Shown here piece after piece: positions 35,313 to 44,072 of a stretch of 64,000 nt of DNA. The position numbers and the translations under genes were made by a program. Within the stretch, counting starts at the first letter, position 1. Every line of letters starts with the position of its first letter. A model generated the notes under the pieces. That model searched no databases, was not told the origin of the DNA, and saw only the letters and a list, made by a program, of their open reading frames with translations. This stretch comes from Berkiella sp964594635 (lineage in GTDB: Bacteria; Pseudomonadota; Gammaproteobacteria; Berkiellales; Berkiellaceae): NCBI GenBank assembly GCA_964594635.1, contig CAZQMV010000007.1:62001-126000 (forward strand), in the 5' to 3' direction.

Positions 35313-36062
35313 ATGTCTGTAGCGTTGCCAATTTTTCTTGGAGTTAATGTCGATCATGTGGCGACCCTGCGACAAGCAAGACGGGTCGAGTATCCTGATC
35401 CTGTTTATTGTGCACTTATTGCCGAAGACAATGGCGCTGACGGGATCACCGTTCATTTGCGTGAAGACAAGCGCCATATTCAACCACGCGATGTGACGTT
35501 ATTAAAACAAGTTATCAAAACTCACTTAAATTTTGAAATGGCTGCAACCGACGATATGGTTGAGTTTGCGCTAGAGGTTCTACCCACGTATTGCTGTATT
35601 GTTCCTGAAAGCCGTACTGAAATTACGACTGAAGGGGGATTGGCGGTAACCGAAATCCGAGATTATTTAACCAAAATCATTGAACGTTTAACTGCAAAAC
35701 AGATACAAGTTTCTTTATTTATTGATGCGAATATTGAACAAATCAATGCTGCCAAACAAGTTGGCGCAACCATTATCGAGTTGCATACAGGCCCTTATTC
35801 GCATACCGAGAAAGGGACTAAAGAACGCCAAGCTAAACTCACGCAGTTGCAAGTTGCTGCAAAGCATGCTCACAGTATTGGTTTGCAAGTGAATGCAGGT
35901 CATGGTCTTCATTATCATAATGTGTGGGATGTCGCCGCCATTCCTGAAATCACCGAATTAAATATTGGACATGCGATTGTTTCGCATTCATTGGTTGTTG
36001 GTTTTGCCCAAGCCGTTTCACAAATGAAAGCGATCATGATGCAAGCGCGTGGGTTTAAGTAA
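35313..36062 (+). CDS. pdxJ: Pyridoxine 5'-phosphate synthase
   Basis: Condenses 3-amino-2-oxopropyl phosphate with deoxyxylulose phosphate to give pyridoxine phosphate. The opening LGVNVDHVATLRQARRVEYP and DGITVHLREDKRHIQ are the most conserved parts of the TIM barrel, with NAGHGLHYHNV near the end. The 249 residues fit the family. A TGAGG ribosome site precedes the ATG, three bases behind recO. The last base of its stop starts acpS. Confidence 0.97.
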   Translation: MSVALPIFLGVNVDHVATLRQARRVEYPDPVYCALIAEDNGADGITVHLREDKRHIQPRDVTLLKQVIKTHLNFEMAATDDMVEFALEVLPTYCCIVPESRTEITTEGGLAVTEIRDYLTKIIERLTAKQIQVSLFIDANIEQINAAKQVGATIIELHTGPYSHTEKGTKERQAKLTQLQVAAKHAHSIGLQVNAGHGLHYHNVWDVAAIPEITELNIGHAIVSHSLVVGFAQAVSQMKAIMMQARGFK

Positions 36063-36433
36063 TGCACGGTATTGGCACTGATCTTGTTGAAATCGCGAGA
36101 ATTGCTTCGTTATATGAGCGATTTGGTGATCGTTTTGCCAAACGTATTTTATCAGCGGATGAATACGCGATATTTGTGCGTCAACACTATTCGATACCTT
36201 TTTTAGCTAAACGTTTTGCAGGTAAGGAAGCGGTTGCGAAAGCTTTAGGAACGGGTATTGGTGCACAAGTGGCGTTTACAGATATCAGCATCACTAATGA
36301 ACCCAATGGCCGTCCCACTGTTGAATTGTTAGGCAATGCTCACGCATTATTAAAAGAACTTAACATCAAACACTTAGCCATTAGTTTATCTGATGAAAAG
36401 CACTATGCTTTAGCATTTGCTATAGCTACTTAA
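36062..36433 (+). CDS. acpS: Holo-[acyl-carrier-protein] synthase
   Basis: Transfers phosphopantetheine from CoA to acyl carrier protein. The 123 residues begin GIGTDLVEIARI (metal-binding Asp), with FAGKEAVAKALGTGIG as the second signature. It overlaps pdxJ by one base (TAATG) and ends the lepA-acpS operon. The stop overlaps by four bases the stop of the minus-strand orphan, so the genes converge with no terminator between. Confidence 0.96.
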   Translation: MHGIGTDLVEIARIASLYERFGDRFAKRILSADEYAIFVRQHYSIPFLAKRFAGKEAVAKALGTGIGAQVAFTDISITNEPNGRPTVELLGNAHALLKELNIKHLAISLSDEKHYALAFAIAT

Positions 36434-37266
36434 TTTCGAAAACTCTTCTTCCTACTGTTATCCTGTTTTTCTTCTGTGGTGGCGGTAGTTTGACTTTGTT
36501 TTTTTTGTGATGCTTTAAAGCCGGTAGTCATTGTTCTTCGTTGAGGTATATCAGGAAGAGGGGGGAGTGTCACCTCTTTGCCATTCATGATAACAGTTGG
36601 TGCGGGTATTTTTTGTGCAAGAAGATTCCTTCTTTCAGTGAGTTCAGGATTAAGAAGCGGCATTTGTTGTTTTGCTTTTTGTGCTTTTATTTCAGCATCT
36701 AATGAATTTTCAATTTGGTTCATGCCGATCATTGCCTTTATGGTTTTTAAACTTGATTGAAACTCTGAAGGGGTTATGGTATTTTTATTCGCTTTTATTG
36801 CATTCATTGCTTTGCTTTTATCCAGTTTCTTACCTTCATAGGTGCCTTTAGTTATCATATATTCCACTAATGCAATGGATCCTTGGTCTTTTGTTTGAAT
36901 AGCAGTATATAAGTCTGATTTTGCGGCATGCATTAATTTTTGCCCTATTACTTTTAATGATTCTTCAGCTTGTTCTTTACTCATTTTGCCGCTGTTTACC
37001 ATTGCTGCGTGTTTGGCGATTTCACTCTTGAGATCACTTTCTATTTTATCTTTTATCGCCATGTATTGTTTATCAAAATGATTAATGATTTTTTCAGTGC
37101 TCTTTTCTTTTGTATCCGAAGGAGATATTCCATAAAGTTCATTAAGATGCTCCAATCTACTCTGTAAGACTGGGTGATTTTTGTGTAATCTCAAAACGAC
37201 TTTAACTCTATCCTGTGTATTTTTAGCAGAATCATCATTACTTTTTAGCTTTTTAAAAAAATTCAT
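36430..37266 (-). CDS. Helical hypothetical protein (278 residues)
   Basis: Unrecognised, soluble, helical and Lys-rich. It begins MNFFKKLKSNDDSA, has a central helical domain (for example KMSKEQAEESLKVIGQKLMH) and ends with a proline-containing linker (VTLPPLPDIPQRRT) and a disordered Ser/Thr/Lys tail. No signal peptide. A basic aromatic N-terminus and disordered C-terminus make it similar in kind to the other orphans here. AAAGG is nine bases before the ATG, and a sigma-70 type promoter lies upstream. Probably a single-gene unit. Confidence 0.7.
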   Translation of the reverse strand: MNFFKKLKSNDDSAKNTQDRVKVVLRLHKNHPVLQSRLEHLNELYGISPSDTKEKSTEKIINHFDKQYMAIKDKIESDLKSEIAKHAAMVNSGKMSKEQAEESLKVIGQKLMHAAKSDLYTAIQTKDQGSIALVEYMITKGTYEGKKLDKSKAMNAIKANKNTITPSEFQSSLKTIKAMIGMNQIENSLDAEIKAQKAKQQMPLLNPELTERRNLLAQKIPAPTVIMNGKEVTLPPLPDIPQRRTMTTGFKASQKKQSQTTATTEEKQDNSRKKSFRN

Positions 37267-37310
37267 TAAAAAAACCTTTAAATATGACTTTCATAAAAAT
37301 TGGACAATTA

Positions 37311-37340
37311 TTTATCACAATAGTTCAAAATAACTGTTAA
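37311..37340 (-). promoter_or_regulatory. Predicted promoter of the 36430-37266 gene
   Basis: On the minus strand TTAACA (37340-37335) and GATAAA (37316-37311) are 18 bases apart. The rest of the 37267-37551 gap shows no ORF of note, only a short AGTAT/ATACT dyad near 37430. Confidence 0.4.
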
Positions 37341-37551
37341 CTTTTATGTGTATCTAAGGTTGTTTTTATTTGACCTTCTACCAAACATCCGGGGCATAGG
37401 CGAGCAAGTTGCCTTCACCCAAATCAGTATAAAGCTCATACTTTGTTTGCAGCTAAGATCAACGTGGTAAAAGTAAGAGACTTTAGAATTTCTCATTAAG
37501 CGTATTATTACAGTCATTCTTTATTTTATGATCAGCAGCAATACAGAGTCC

Positions 37552-40410
37552 TTAACTCGTTTCTAAATCAGTTAGAATATGATATTGCGGATGTAATGTA
37601 TAATATTGCTGCAGCCGATTGATTTCTTTATTCAATTCAACAAGCAGAAAATTAAGTTTATCATGTTCATTTTTAGTAATGGCCAACTCAAGTTGTGAGA
37701 CGGCTGTTTTTAGAGGCAACACACCACAATAGCAACATGCGCCATGTAAGCGATGCACGGCTTCGCGCATTGCTTTTAAATCTTTTTGGGTATAGGTTTG
37801 GTTGATGCTGCTTTGAGCTGGCGTTAAGCTCTCAACTAACCCTTTTAACATATCTTTGGCAAGGGTTGCGTTATTCCCCGCTAATTTGACACTTTGATCC
37901 CATTGAATGGGCTCTATATTCTCTTCTTTAACTCTGTTCTCCATTTTCGCAGGGCTTGCCGCCATTTTTCTTTGAGGCAGTGTTTTGCGGGACCATTGTT
38001 GAATAATACGGTAAAGCTCTTTTTCATCGACCGGTTTGGTTAAATAATCATCCATGCCAGCACGTAATACCGCTTCACGCTCTGTTGTTAAGGCGTGCGC
38101 AGTCAATGCAATGATCGGAATATGATTTCCTGGTGCTTCATTCAGACGGATGCGGTTAGTGACTTCAATACCGTCCATACCAGGCATTTGGATATCCATA
38201 AAAATAAGATCGTAATTATTTTGTTGCATCAATGCCAAGGCTTCACTGCCACGGTTCGCACAATCGACGCCGATACCTAGATTTTCAAGTAATGCAGCCA
38301 CTAGCTTCAAATTGGACGGGTAATCGTCTACAGCAAGCACTTTGATTGCCGACGCTTCGGTCATGCACCAATATTCTTCGCTCTGGTTATTTTCAGCACG
38401 AAGCGCTTTGGTATTTTCATCTTCAGGGATCAAAATCTCAACCAAAGCATCATGGAGTTTTTTACGTCGGACAGGTTTTGCAAGACAAACCGCTGCACCA
38501 CAATGATGGATGTCATCATAAATGCTTTGATCGGTGGTGTTGGCTAATACCCCAACTTTGCAATTAAATTCATGTGTTGCCAATTTGATTAATTCATCAA
38601 TAAAACGGCTACTTGGATCGGGCTGATTGACACCAATGATGACCATCTGAAAGGGTTGATGGTTGAGTTTAGCATTGGCCAATGCATCTTGAATATGTGC
38701 CGGATCATCAATCTCAACGACATCTATGCCCCAAGAAGAAAGCAGGTGATTTAAACTTAACCTAGCAGTGGGGTGTGCTTCATAAACCAAGATACGGTTT
38801 TCTTGTAGTTTAGGATGATGCTTTAATTCAGAGGCTTCATTCAGCTTTTTCGCAATAAAGGTAAACCAGAAAGTAGAGCCTTTGGAATGTTCTGATTCAA
38901 CCCCAATATCACCCCCCATTTGTTGGACAAGGCGTTTAGAAATCACCAGGCCAAGGCCTGTACCGCCAAAGCGCCTTGTCGTGGTCGAGTCGGCTTGGGT
39001 AAAGGGTTGAAAGATGGTTTTTTGTTCTTCAGCGGATAACCCAATCCCAGAATCGGTAATGCTAACGCAAAGCACAATATGATCGGATTCATCTTTTTCA
39101 AGCATGATTCGAACAACCACACTGCCATGATCGGTAAATTTAATGGCATTGTTCACTAAGTTAGTGATGATTTGTTTGAGCCTTAAGGGATCGGCCACAA
39201 TTTTCTCTGGGACATCTGAATAGATCATGGGGACAAGCTCTAAACCCTTTTCATGAGCATTCGGTGCCATGAGTGTTAAGCCTTCTTCAACGCATTCGCG
39301 TAGATCCATCGCGACTTGATCGAGGGTAAGCTTACCAGCTTCAATTTTGGAGAAGTCTAAAATATCGTTAATGATAGAAAGTAAGCTGATAGCTGATTGA
39401 TGAATAGTTGATAAATAATCGGTTTGGCGATGATCCATCTTGGTGCGCATCAACAAATTAATAAATCCAATAACGCCATTTAAAGGGGTGCGGATTTCAT
39501 GACTCATGTTGGCTAAGAATTCGGATTTCACGCGGCTAGCGGTTTCCGCTTCTTTTCTGGCCATTTCCAGCTCAATGTTTTGGATCTCGATGGTTTCCAG
39601 CGTTTGACGCAAATCGGCTGTGGCTTGCTCAACACTTTGTTGCATTTCTTCATGAGCCGCTTTGAGCGAAGCAGCCATGGTGTTAATACCGGCTTCTAAG
39701 TGGCGTAACTCGCTCCGTGCATTGGTGTATACCCGGGTATCGAAGTTACCATTTTTGATTTTTTCAACGGCGGCAGCCATCTGCAGAATAGGGCGTGTCA
39801 CATCTCGCCCCATGCGGAAGGCAAAAATACCACTGATACCCAGACCAATAAGCACGATAATGCTACAGGCAAATAACACCTGATATTGGCGAATGGTGGT
39901 GGTCATGCGTCCTAATTCAATGCTGATCCAACCCAACACGTTGTCATGATTTTCTGCCAGTTCATAAGGGGAGTCGGCATAAGCAAAATCTTCAATGATC
40001 ACATCGCGTATGGTGACAGGTACCGTAAAGAGCAATGAGTTGCCTGTATCGGCCATGGTAATACCATGGGATTGATCCATCACTGAGAGAATATTGGTGG
40101 GTGTTTGATGTTCATGGCCGGCATGCGCTAACAATCTGCCATCTTTGTTAAACACCGACACAGAGCGCACTTCAGGCTCTGATAGCGCATCATTGGCGAG
40201 GCGTTGCAAGGTATGGGTATTACCCGAGAACACGCCATACTCACTGGCAGGGGCTAGCTGCAAAGCAATTGCATAACCACGATCGCGTAAGGCTTTTTCT
40301 AAATCCTGAATACGAGTACTTGTAAAGTAAGCACTGAGGAGCAACGAAATAATAATCGTTGGAACTAACGTTAAAAATAGAACTCGGCTCTTAATGCCCC
40401 ACTCAACCAT
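37552..40410 (-). CDS. letS: Hybrid sensor histidine kinase of the LetS/GacS/BarA family
   Basis: The sensor of the GacS/GacA-type two-component system that, with a LetA-like regulator elsewhere, controls small RNAs and the replicative-to-transmissive switch in Legionella. Layout of the 952 residues: membrane helix about 9-28, periplasmic part to 175, helix about 178-198, HAMP to about 253, coiled coil, HisKA with His304 in MSHEIRTPLNG, ATPase domain ending in TRRFGGTGLGL, a degenerate receiver (about 540-660, no phospho-acceptor Asp), a full receiver with Asp739 (MDIQMPGMDG), and an Hpt domain with His886 (VHRLHGACC). A GGGAAG ribosome site precedes the ATG. It lies 36 bases behind a periplasmic binding protein gene and seems co-transcribed with it. 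rlmD-relA-mazG nearby recalls the barA-rlmD-relA-mazG order of E. coli. Confidence 0.93.
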   Translation of the reverse strand: MVEWGIKSRVLFLTLVPTIIISLLLSAYFTSTRIQDLEKALRDRGYAIALQLAPASEYGVFSGNTHTLQRLANDALSEPEVRSVSVFNKDGRLLAHAGHEHQTPTNILSVMDQSHGITMADTGNSLLFTVPVTIRDVIIEDFAYADSPYELAENHDNVLGWISIELGRMTTTIRQYQVLFACSIIVLIGLGISGIFAFRMGRDVTRPILQMAAAVEKIKNGNFDTRVYTNARSELRHLEAGINTMAASLKAAHEEMQQSVEQATADLRQTLETIEIQNIELEMARKEAETASRVKSEFLANMSHEIRTPLNGVIGFINLLMRTKMDHRQTDYLSTIHQSAISLLSIINDILDFSKIEAGKLTLDQVAMDLRECVEEGLTLMAPNAHEKGLELVPMIYSDVPEKIVADPLRLKQIITNLVNNAIKFTDHGSVVVRIMLEKDESDHIVLCVSITDSGIGLSAEEQKTIFQPFTQADSTTTRRFGGTGLGLVISKRLVQQMGGDIGVESEHSKGSTFWFTFIAKKLNEASELKHHPKLQENRILVYEAHPTARLSLNHLLSSWGIDVVEIDDPAHIQDALANAKLNHQPFQMVIIGVNQPDPSSRFIDELIKLATHEFNCKVGVLANTTDQSIYDDIHHCGAAVCLAKPVRRKKLHDALVEILIPEDENTKALRAENNQSEEYWCMTEASAIKVLAVDDYPSNLKLVAALLENLGIGVDCANRGSEALALMQQNNYDLIFMDIQMPGMDGIEVTNRIRLNEAPGNHIPIIALTAHALTTEREAVLRAGMDDYLTKPVDEKELYRIIQQWSRKTLPQRKMAASPAKMENRVKEENIEPIQWDQSVKLAGNNATLAKDMLKGLVESLTPAQSSINQTYTQKDLKAMREAVHRLHGACCYCGVLPLKTAVSQLELAITKNEHDKLNFLLVELNKEINRLQQYYTLHPQYHILTDLETS

Positions 40411-40446
40411 TATACTCTTCCCACTTTAATTGCTTTGAGTATATAT

Positions 40447-41397
40447 TCATTCGAGCTTATCCATTGCATGTTTGATCTGAATTTCATTATCAATTGGAAT
40501 ACCCAGCGAGCGTGCGACTTGGTTATTCAATGAGATTGTAAACTCACGCGGGTATTGTGGTGCGGGGAGTTGTTTGTCTTTATGGTTCATGATTTTAACA
40601 ATTTCTTCGGCTGTTTGATCAGCCAATTGTTTGGTATTTGAATAAACGGCTGCAAAAGCGCCATTGTTAACAAAGGTTCTTGAGTAGCCAACTAAAGGCA
40701 CTCGTTTGTAAAAAGCCGTGAGTAGCATGCCGCGAGCCGTTTTAGGATTGTAAATGCGGCTATCAGGAACCGCCAAGATCACTTTGGCATCATTTAGTAA
40801 AGCATCTAAAACGGTGGCGGGATTTTCAAATTTATCGACCATGACAGTTTGTAAGGCAAAAGGAAATTGGCTAGAAAGCTTTTGTAATGATTCTTGATGA
40901 TAATGAGATTCAGTGCCTAATATAATCCCAACCAGTTTGGGCGGAGATTGATTAAACAAACATGAAATCAGGTTTAATTGGCGTTTAATCGGTTGATCAA
41001 GATAGATCGCGCTAATAGGGTGTTTAGGATCATTCACGCGCAGATGGTGCAGTTCCAATAAGTGATCAAAGATAGCACGCCGTGTTAACACACAAAAGAT
41101 AGGTTGTTTCGTCTGGGTATCTAGCACTTGTTGAAAGCTTTCTGAGCCAATCGTGATGATTAGACAAGCTTGGGTTAGGCTCAGCAAATTCTGCTTATCA
41201 TGCATATTTTCAGATAATAAGTGAACTAACTTTGGTTTGCTTTGCAGTTTGCCAGATAAGGCGGCTTCAATGCGGTGCACAATAGCAAAGTGGCTGTTAT
41301 TTGAAACAAGTACAACTGTACCGCAAGCGAATACTGAGGTGTGCCACAATAAGAGGGAGAGCAAAGCTCCAATCGAAAAGTTAAAAGTCTTGATCAT
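40447..41397 (-). CDS. ABC-type substrate-binding protein-like, exported (PF04392 type)
   Basis: A 316-residue exported protein of the family of ABC substrate-binding proteins without a known ligand. The signal peptide spans about 24 residues; SVFACG near the cut is a borderline lipobox, so it could be a lipoprotein. The two-lobed fold is suggested by GTVVLVSNNS, CLIITIGSESFQQVLD, PKLVGIILGTESHY and VPLVGYSRTFVNNGAFAAVYS. No ABC permease or ATPase gene is adjacent. Instead the gene runs straight into letS (36 bases), which suggests it presents a ligand to the kinase's periplasmic domain; this is inference. Confidence 0.8.
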   Translation of the reverse strand: MIKTFNFSIGALLSLLLWHTSVFACGTVVLVSNNSHFAIVHRIEAALSGKLQSKPKLVHLLSENMHDKQNLLSLTQACLIITIGSESFQQVLDTQTKQPIFCVLTRRAIFDHLLELHHLRVNDPKHPISAIYLDQPIKRQLNLISCLFNQSPPKLVGIILGTESHYHQESLQKLSSQFPFALQTVMVDKFENPATVLDALLNDAKVILAVPDSRIYNPKTARGMLLTAFYKRVPLVGYSRTFVNNGAFAAVYSNTKQLADQTAEEIVKIMNHKDKQLPAPQYPREFTISLNNQVARSLGIPIDNEIQIKHAMDKLE

Positions 41398-41511
41398 GCT
41401 CTATCACCCGACAAGTTCTCGACTTATACCGCTCCTGTTGTCGCTTAGCAATATCTTAGGCAAAATAAATTGTTGGGTGCTAAACTAAAGGCAATCCACG
41501 GAGGAAGCATT

Positions 41512-41772
41512 GTGCAAAAACAAAAAATTATTATGTTGTCTACCTTAATTCTTGTGATCTTAACGGGCTGTAAATGGCAAGATGACTTTCGTGATAGACA
41601 ACAACCCCAGATCTTAGAACAACCACGTCGTCCCACGCTGAATGTGGATTCAGTTGATTATGTGGGAGATCCCTTAAATGGAGATGAAGAGGAAGACATC
41701 GATAACACTTGTTTACCCAATATTGATGGTCTGCACGCAATTCCAGAGATCCAGGAATCGCCCGGATTGTAG
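41512..41772 (+). CDS. Small predicted lipoprotein
   Basis: 86 residues. The GTG at 41512 is preceded by GGAGG at eight bases and gives a lipoprotein signal MQKQKIIMLSTLILVILTGC with the lipobox LTGC. The mature part is short, hydrophilic and acidic at the end (DPLNGDEEEDIDNTC) and matches no family I know. Longer readings from 41470 lose the signal. It is followed by a GC-rich hairpin. Confidence 0.7.
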   Translation: MQKQKIIMLSTLILVILTGCKWQDDFRDRQQPQILEQPRRPTLNVDSVDYVGDPLNGDEEEDIDNTCLPNIDGLHAIPEIQESPGL

Positions 41773-41797
41773 TAGGAAAGATCCTCTCCTCTTGTTC

Positions 41798-41855
41798 CCT
41801 CTCCCGCCTTGCCCGGCGAAGCTAGCAAGGCTAGCGAAGACGGGTACGGGAGAGG
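41798..41855. repeat. GC-rich hairpin between convergent genes
   Basis: CCTCTCCCG at 41798-41806 and CGGGAGAGG at 41847-41855 form a perfect nine-base outer stem; GCCTTGC and GCAAGGC, and GCTAGC steps, pair inside. It lies between the lipoprotein gene and the converging exported-protein gene and could terminate both. Same type as the hairpins at 8100, 16481, 29742 and 48439. Confidence 0.65.
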
Positions 41856-41869
41856 AATATGAAAGGAGT

Positions 41870-42478
41870 TTATTGTTTCGCGGTTTCAGGCTTCGCCGCT
41901 ACCTTTTCAATCTTCCCACCAGTGACTTTCTTCACACTCGACTGAGGATCCATTTTCACAATCCCATTGCCAGATGCAAAAATCACTTCGCCTGAGACTT
42001 TGGAGCGGGTCAGGTTCACGGTTTGTTGCTTATCTTTGACTGGCTCAACCGTAATGCTTTCCAAGGTTGAATCGATAAAATCGACATTTGAACTTTTCAC
42101 GGTAACAGGTTTGGTAAATGCCGTGCTTCTGGCACCAAGAAAACCATAAACAGTCACCGCCGTGTCAGCGTTCACATTTTTGAGTAACAATTGGCCATTA
42201 ACGCTAACAGGTCCTAAGAGTTCGGTATTTTCTAAAAGCCCTTGGCCATTGATAGTAAGCTCATGAAATTGAGAATTTTTAGCGGTGAGAAATCCATTGA
42301 CGATGGTTTCACCATCTACGTTAACGTTTTCTAATTGCAGTACACCGGAGTGATGTATTTTATTTTGTGATGTTTTGCTTAATGAAATAGCACCAAATTC
42401 CATATCCGTTGGCTGGGCAGTGGCAAAAGCTGCAAAATGAATACCCAACAAAGCTAGTGTGCATGCTTGTTTTAACAT
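41870..42478 (-). CDS. Exported repetitive beta-strand protein, bactofilin-like
   Basis: 202 residues with a signal peptide (MLKQACTLALLGIHFAAFATA, cut before QPTDME). The mature part consists of short repeats of about 20 residues with the pattern strand-Asn-Val-Asx-Gly (for example LENVNVDGETIVNGFLTA, INGQGLLENTELLGPVSVNG, LLKNVNADTAVTVYGFLGA), which suggests a right-handed beta-helix like that of bactofilins, though those are cytoplasmic. The end is basic (GGKIEKVAAKPETAKQ). AAGGA precedes the ATG. No clear function; a periplasmic or surface scaffold is possible. Confidence 0.7.
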   Translation of the reverse strand: MLKQACTLALLGIHFAAFATAQPTDMEFGAISLSKTSQNKIHHSGVLQLENVNVDGETIVNGFLTAKNSQFHELTINGQGLLENTELLGPVSVNGQLLLKNVNADTAVTVYGFLGARSTAFTKPVTVKSSNVDFIDSTLESITVEPVKDKQQTVNLTRSKVSGEVIFASGNGIVKMDPQSSVKKVTGGKIEKVAAKPETAKQ

Positions 42479-42505
42479 GAAAAAATCCTTTTTAAATGAG
42501 CAAAG

Positions 42506-43858
42506 CTAAAAGAAATTTGCCACAAAAACGGTCAAGATGCCAATAGGGGCAAGATAACGGATAGCAAATCGCCAAGCGAGATAGGTTTTAGGCATGTTTT
42601 CGCCAAATTCAGCTTTGACATCTTTAGGATCCATTATCCATCCGGCAAAAACACAAAAGAGAAAGGCACCAATGGGTAGCATGACATTGATCGGGATATC
42701 GGTCAGGGCATCAAAAATGCCCCAGCGGGAAAATAGCTTAACGTTTTGCCAGATATTGAAAGAAAAAACACTTAATAGACCCACAATCCAGGCTAGTAAC
42801 CCGACATAAAAAGAACCACGTCGTCTTGAGATATGCCAACGTTCGTTTAAGAGGGCAACTAAGGGTTCGCCCATGGAAATCGAAGAAGTCCAAGCAGCGA
42901 ACAGTAACAAGGTGAAAAATGAGATTGCAATGAGCTGTGAGCCTGGCATTTGACTGAAGGCAATGGGTAACACTTGAAACATCAAGCCTGGGCCACTTGT
43001 AGGCTCTAAGCCATGTGAAAAAACAATCGGAAAGATGGCAAGCCCTGCGAGGATGGCAACCATCACGTTGATCACCGAAATGATTAACACCGTTTCAACC
43101 ATGTTGGTTTTTTTGGATAAATACGAACCGTAAATTAAAATCGCTCCCGCCCCAGTCGCTAAAGAGAAAAAGGCTTGTCCCATGGCATTGATCACAGCCT
43201 GTGAGTTGAGGGCTTCTAGCTTAAACGAAAATAAAAAGTGTAAGGCTTTGCTAAAATCGCCGACGATGGCAGCATAAATCACGAGCAGCAATAAAATGAC
43301 CAATAAAGCAGGCATCATCCATTTTGATGCTTTTTCAATGCCAGCATTAACACCCAGTGCAACAACAATCATAGTTAAAAACATAAAAGCACTGTGCCAG
43401 GCGATGAGGATCATCGGAGAGGCAAGCAGGTGATCCCAGATCTCAACAACTTGCGCAGATCCAATATTGACAAAAGTGCCTTTAATGGCAAAAAACAGAT
43501 AAGCAATCGACCAACCCGATACCACACTGTAAAAGCTTAATACCATTAATAAGGTTAAACTACCCAACCAACCTAGGCCTTGCCATTTGGTTGTGTGTCC
43601 TGCTTGTTTCGCTAAGGTGGCAAGGGTATTGACCGCATTGCGACGTCCATGGCGACCAATCAGCAATTCAGCGATCATCGCAGGGATGCCAACAAGCAGG
43701 GTGCAAAGCAGGTAAAGAAGAACAAATGCGCCACCGCCATTGTTACCGGCGACGTAGGGAAATTTCCAGATATTACCAAGACCTACAGCCGCACCCGCAG
43801 TGACCATAATGAAGGCAAAACGTGAGCTCCAAAGGCTACGTTCTTGGGTATTTGACAT
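42506..43858 (-). CDS. Sodium-dependent transporter, SNF (SLC6-like) family
   Basis: A 450-residue inner-membrane symporter of the neurotransmitter:sodium symporter family, which moves amino acids with Na+. Helix 1 carries the sodium and substrate site signature AAVGLGNIWKFPYVAGNNGG, and the LVGIPAMIAELLIGRHGRR loop follows. About eleven further hydrophobic segments are seen, as for the prokaryotic members. I chose the ATG at 43858 (MSNTQERSLWSSRF) because AAGAG lies seven bases upstream. An ATG at 43873 would fall inside the 119-bp repeat that starts at 43866. The substrate cannot be told. Confidence 0.93.
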   Translation of the reverse strand: MSNTQERSLWSSRFAFIMVTAGAAVGLGNIWKFPYVAGNNGGGAFVLLYLLCTLLVGIPAMIAELLIGRHGRRNAVNTLATLAKQAGHTTKWQGLGWLGSLTLLMVLSFYSVVSGWSIAYLFFAIKGTFVNIGSAQVVEIWDHLLASPMILIAWHSAFMFLTMIVVALGVNAGIEKASKWMMPALLVILLLLVIYAAIVGDFSKALHFLFSFKLEALNSQAVINAMGQAFFSLATGAGAILIYGSYLSKKTNMVETVLIISVINVMVAILAGLAIFPIVFSHGLEPTSGPGLMFQVLPIAFSQMPGSQLIAISFFTLLLFAAWTSSISMGEPLVALLNERWHISRRRGSFYVGLLAWIVGLLSVFSFNIWQNVKLFSRWGIFDALTDIPINVMLPIGAFLFCVFAGWIMDPKDVKAEFGENMPKTYLAWRFAIRYLAPIGILTVFVANFF

Positions 43859-43865
43859 GAGCATA

Positions 43866-43984
43866 CTCTTCACATTCGAATTTTAGGTGTTGTTGCCTTC
43901 GCCATCTCACAATAGTCATGTACCAGAGTACACTCCTAATTGTTCGAGGACTCGGCGCCTAACCTAAAAATCGACTGCTGTGAG
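43866..43984. repeat. 119-bp palindromic repeat, copy 1
   Basis: Begins CTCTTCACA and ends CTGTGAG, with blocks GTTGTTGCCTTCG, CTCACAAT, CATGTAC...GTACACTCC, TTGTTCG and GGCGCCTA. The same 119 bases with many conserved blocks recur at 51692-51810. It is an imperfect palindrome centred on the GTAC pair; outer arms TTTTAGG and CCTAAAA pair perfectly. It lies 5' of the symporter gene and supplies its ribosome-site region. Confidence 0.85.
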
Positions 43985-44072
43985 TATATATATCTATTAT
44001 TTTGACAAGCAGCACCTTAACACCAATTATAGGGGCCTGCAAACCAACGGGGTTACTTAGTAAGGAATATGA

